Below are positions 6,197 through 7,494 of a stretch of DNA of 7,494 nt, piece after piece. Origin of the DNA: Legionellaceae bacterium (lineage in GTDB: Bacteria > Pseudomonadota > Gammaproteobacteria > Legionellales > Legionellaceae); NCBI GenBank assembly GCA_947473535.1, contig CANJFK010000034.1, positions 1 to 7,494 of the forward strand, read 5' to 3'. Numbering within the stretch: position 1 is the first letter of the stretch; each line of letters starts with the position of its first letter. The position numbers and the translations under genes were made by a program. The notes beneath the pieces are model-generated. The model made no database searches. It was not told the DNA's origin and saw nothing but the letters and a program-made list of their open reading frames with translations.

Positions 6197-6828
6197 ATAG
6201 AATACACACGATTAGTATCGCGATGTTGTTATGCGCACTTGGTCTGATGACCGCGTGCGCACCCATTAAAATGTCAGTTACCAATCAATACAAGCTGGAA
6301 ACATTTAGCACAAAAAAAATGGTTCCGAAAAAAACCGCTTACTCGGTGTTAATATCGCAGCCTGATGCCATACCAGGCTATCAAACCGAACAGATGCTCT
6401 ACACGAACAAACCCTTTGAATTAAGTGCGTTTGCACATAGTGCCTGGATTAGTTCACCCGCCAATATGCTTTACCCGCTTATCATACAAAGCCTGCAACA
6501 TGGTCATTATTTTTTTGCAGTCGCAAGTGGCCCAGATGCCGATAAAACAGACTATCGCTTGGACACGCAGGTCATTGCCTTTCAACAAAATTTCCTCACC
6601 ACACCGAGCACGCTGGAATTAGTGGTGCAAGTCGTACTAAACCATATCGAAGATAATCGAGTTGTTTCTTCGCGCACGTTTACCCAGCGAGTACCTTGTC
6701 CTGCCGATACGCCTTATGGTGGTGTGGTTGCCGCCAACCTCGCTGCTCGCGCATTTACAGCATCGTTAACTGATTTTGTGATTAAGCAAGTACAACGCGA
6801 CAAGGGTCACAACAGACTGGTTGAATAA
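6193..6828 (+). CDS. ABC-type transport auxiliary lipoprotein (PqiC/YmbA-like)
   Basis: This encodes a 211-residue lipoprotein precursor. The ATG overlaps the stop of the MCE gene (ATGA, 6193-6196) and has GGGAG 7 nt upstream at 6181-6185. The first 21 residues are a lipoprotein signal peptide ending in the lipobox LMTAC, with Cys22 as the lipidated residue. Position +2 is Ala, not Asp, so Lol sorting to the outer membrane is expected. The mature part matches the auxiliary lipoprotein family. It has an early YSVLISQPDAIPGYQTEQML segment, then FAHSAWISSPANML and a later strand-rich part (TLELVVQVVLNHI). In the family this protein is the outer-membrane partner of MCE systems (PqiABC). Here it is the last operon gene and probably takes the place of MlaA/MlaC-type partners, which are absent from the window. 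The substrate is not shown by the sequence. Confidence 0.88.
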   Translation: MNRIHTISIAMLLCALGLMTACAPIKMSVTNQYKLETFSTKKMVPKKTAYSVLISQPDAIPGYQTEQMLYTNKPFELSAFAHSAWISSPANMLYPLIIQSLQHGHYFFAVASGPDADKTDYRLDTQVIAFQQNFLTTPSTLELVVQVVLNHIEDNRVVSSRTFTQRVPCPADTPYGGVVAANLAARAFTASLTDFVIKQVQRDKGHNRLVE

Positions 6829-6849
6829 AGACCATAATGACTGTATAAT
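6821..6849 (+). promoter_or_regulatory. Sigma70-type promoter for the gene at 6897
   Basis: The -35 box TTGAAT (6821-6826) and a perfect -10 box TATAAT (6844-6849) are separated by 17 bp. The -35 box overlaps the last codons and stop of the lipoprotein gene. Transcription should start near 6856, giving a leader of about 40 nt before the ATG at 6897. This suggests the next gene has its own transcript, although no terminator is seen after the transporter operon. Confidence 0.65.
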
Positions 6850-6896
6850 TGATATGCGGGGCTGATTTTCAACCTTCGAATATTGAGGCAACACTT

Positions 6897-7494
6897 ATGA
6901 ATGGTGGTCGATACAAGGAGGAAAAGAAGATCAAGGGATTGCGTGTGCGAGTAACCTACGAAGGATGTGACTTCGTTTGGCGAGCAACGCCCCCTACACC
7001 TGGCAACTTGCATAACATACTTACCGTTTCCAAAGCCGCCTATATTCGATGTGGACAACAGCTTTTTTACATTAATAAAAGCAAGAATATACTCATCGAG
7101 CTTCCTTTAAATCCTAACTTCGATGAAGAGGTGAATAGGGAAGGACGATTCCATGAAACAAAAAATCCAAATGGACTTGCTCTCAATGAACCAAAATCAT
7201 TATCAGGGGCAAATTTAAAATGGATTCAAGACAATCTAGATCATACCTCGCCAGGCAGTAGCAAAGTACGCAACATCGAGTTTGCTTTAACACCCAAACA
7301 GCGCCAAGCGTTGTTACGAAAACTCCCTGATAGAAAAATTGACTCAAAAAATGCAGTCTATACTTACATGTTTCAAGGCACCCTCGCGAAATACCAAGCA
7401 GATGTCACACAAGAATTAACAAAACATCAATCACATATACGTCGTCTCAACAGTGAACTGAAACAGCTAGCTGATATTGACAATGAGGATGACA
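6897..7494 (+). CDS. Unrecognised protein, N-terminal part (3' end outside window)
   Basis: An ATG at 6897 opens a frame that stays open to the window edge, giving 199 complete codons. A modest GAGG lies about 8 nt upstream, and a good promoter lies at 6821-6849. The first ~60 residues look like a small beta-rich module (GLRVRVTYEGCDFVWRATPP, later AAYIRCGQQLFYINK). A polar linker and a helical segment with LTPKQRQALLRKLPDRK follow. From about residue 165 a charged coiled-coil-like helix begins (YQADVTQELTKHQSHIRRLN) and runs toward an acidic stretch at the edge. There is no signal peptide or membrane segment. I do not recognise the family. A strong AAGGAGG lies inside the frame at 6915-6921, but the next in-frame TTG (6939) and GTG (6945) are too distant for good spacing, so I keep the ATG. 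Confidence 0.68.
   Translation, partial: MNGGRYKEEKKIKGLRVRVTYEGCDFVWRATPPTPGNLHNILTVSKAAYIRCGQQLFYINKSKNILIELPLNPNFDEEVNREGRFHETKNPNGLALNEPKSLSGANLKWIQDNLDHTSPGSSKVRNIEFALTPKQRQALLRKLPDRKIDSKNAVYTYMFQGTLAKYQADVTQELTKHQSHIRRLNSELKQLADIDNEDD

Noticed and set aside
6365..6384. Short inverted repeat AGCCTG / CAGGCT
   Set aside because: It is only six bp, lies within the lipoprotein coding region and is unrelated in sequence extent to the 34-bp element.
6807..7058. Minus-strand open frame of 83 codons
   Set aside because: It opposes a longer open frame at 6897-7494 that has a promoter and plausible start; it shows no coding signature of its own.

Overview
The window looks like a chromosomal segment of a low-to-moderate GC gammaproteobacterium. 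The gene families (FUSC membrane proteins, an MCE/Mla-type lipid transporter with an outer-membrane lipoprotein) imply a Gram-negative cell. The AT-leaning codon use and the short palindromic repeats between genes would fit a Legionellales-like lineage, but this taxonomic guess is weak and rests on overall impression only.

Layout: (1) Bases 1-960, plus strand: the 3' end of an unrecognised gene cut by the window edge, followed 17 nt later by a small coiled-coil gene, probably co-transcribed. (2) Bases 961-1167: a convergent intergenic gap filled by a C/G-rich composite palindromic repeat. (3) Bases 1168-3208, minus strand: two overlapping genes that together resemble one full-length FUSC/YccS-type membrane protein split into an N-terminal and a C-terminal half. 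(4) Bases 3209-3454: a divergent intergenic region with a perfect 34-bp inverted repeat, a possible -10 box and a second perfect 15-bp stem-loop. (5) Bases 3455-6828, plus strand: a tight four-gene operon encoding a STAS-fused MlaE-type permease, its ATPase, an MCE (MlaD-type) substrate-binding protein and a PqiC/YmbA-type auxiliary lipoprotein. (6) Bases 6829-7494: a well-formed sigma70-type promoter, then the 5' part of an unrecognised gene that runs off the right edge.

The operon in region 5 should form one machine. The ATPase and permease form the inner-membrane ABC core. The MCE protein is anchored in the inner membrane and projects into the periplasm as a probable hexameric lipid channel or shuttle. 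The lipoprotein, sorted to the outer membrane, would receive or anchor the far end. The expected role is phospholipid movement between the two membranes; direction and substrate cannot be read from sequence. The divergent FUSC pair is also an envelope protein system of unproven substrate.

I found no tRNA, rRNA, CRISPR array, transposase or defence system. The most notable items are the three palindromic elements, the split FUSC pair and the uncharacterised genes at both edges.
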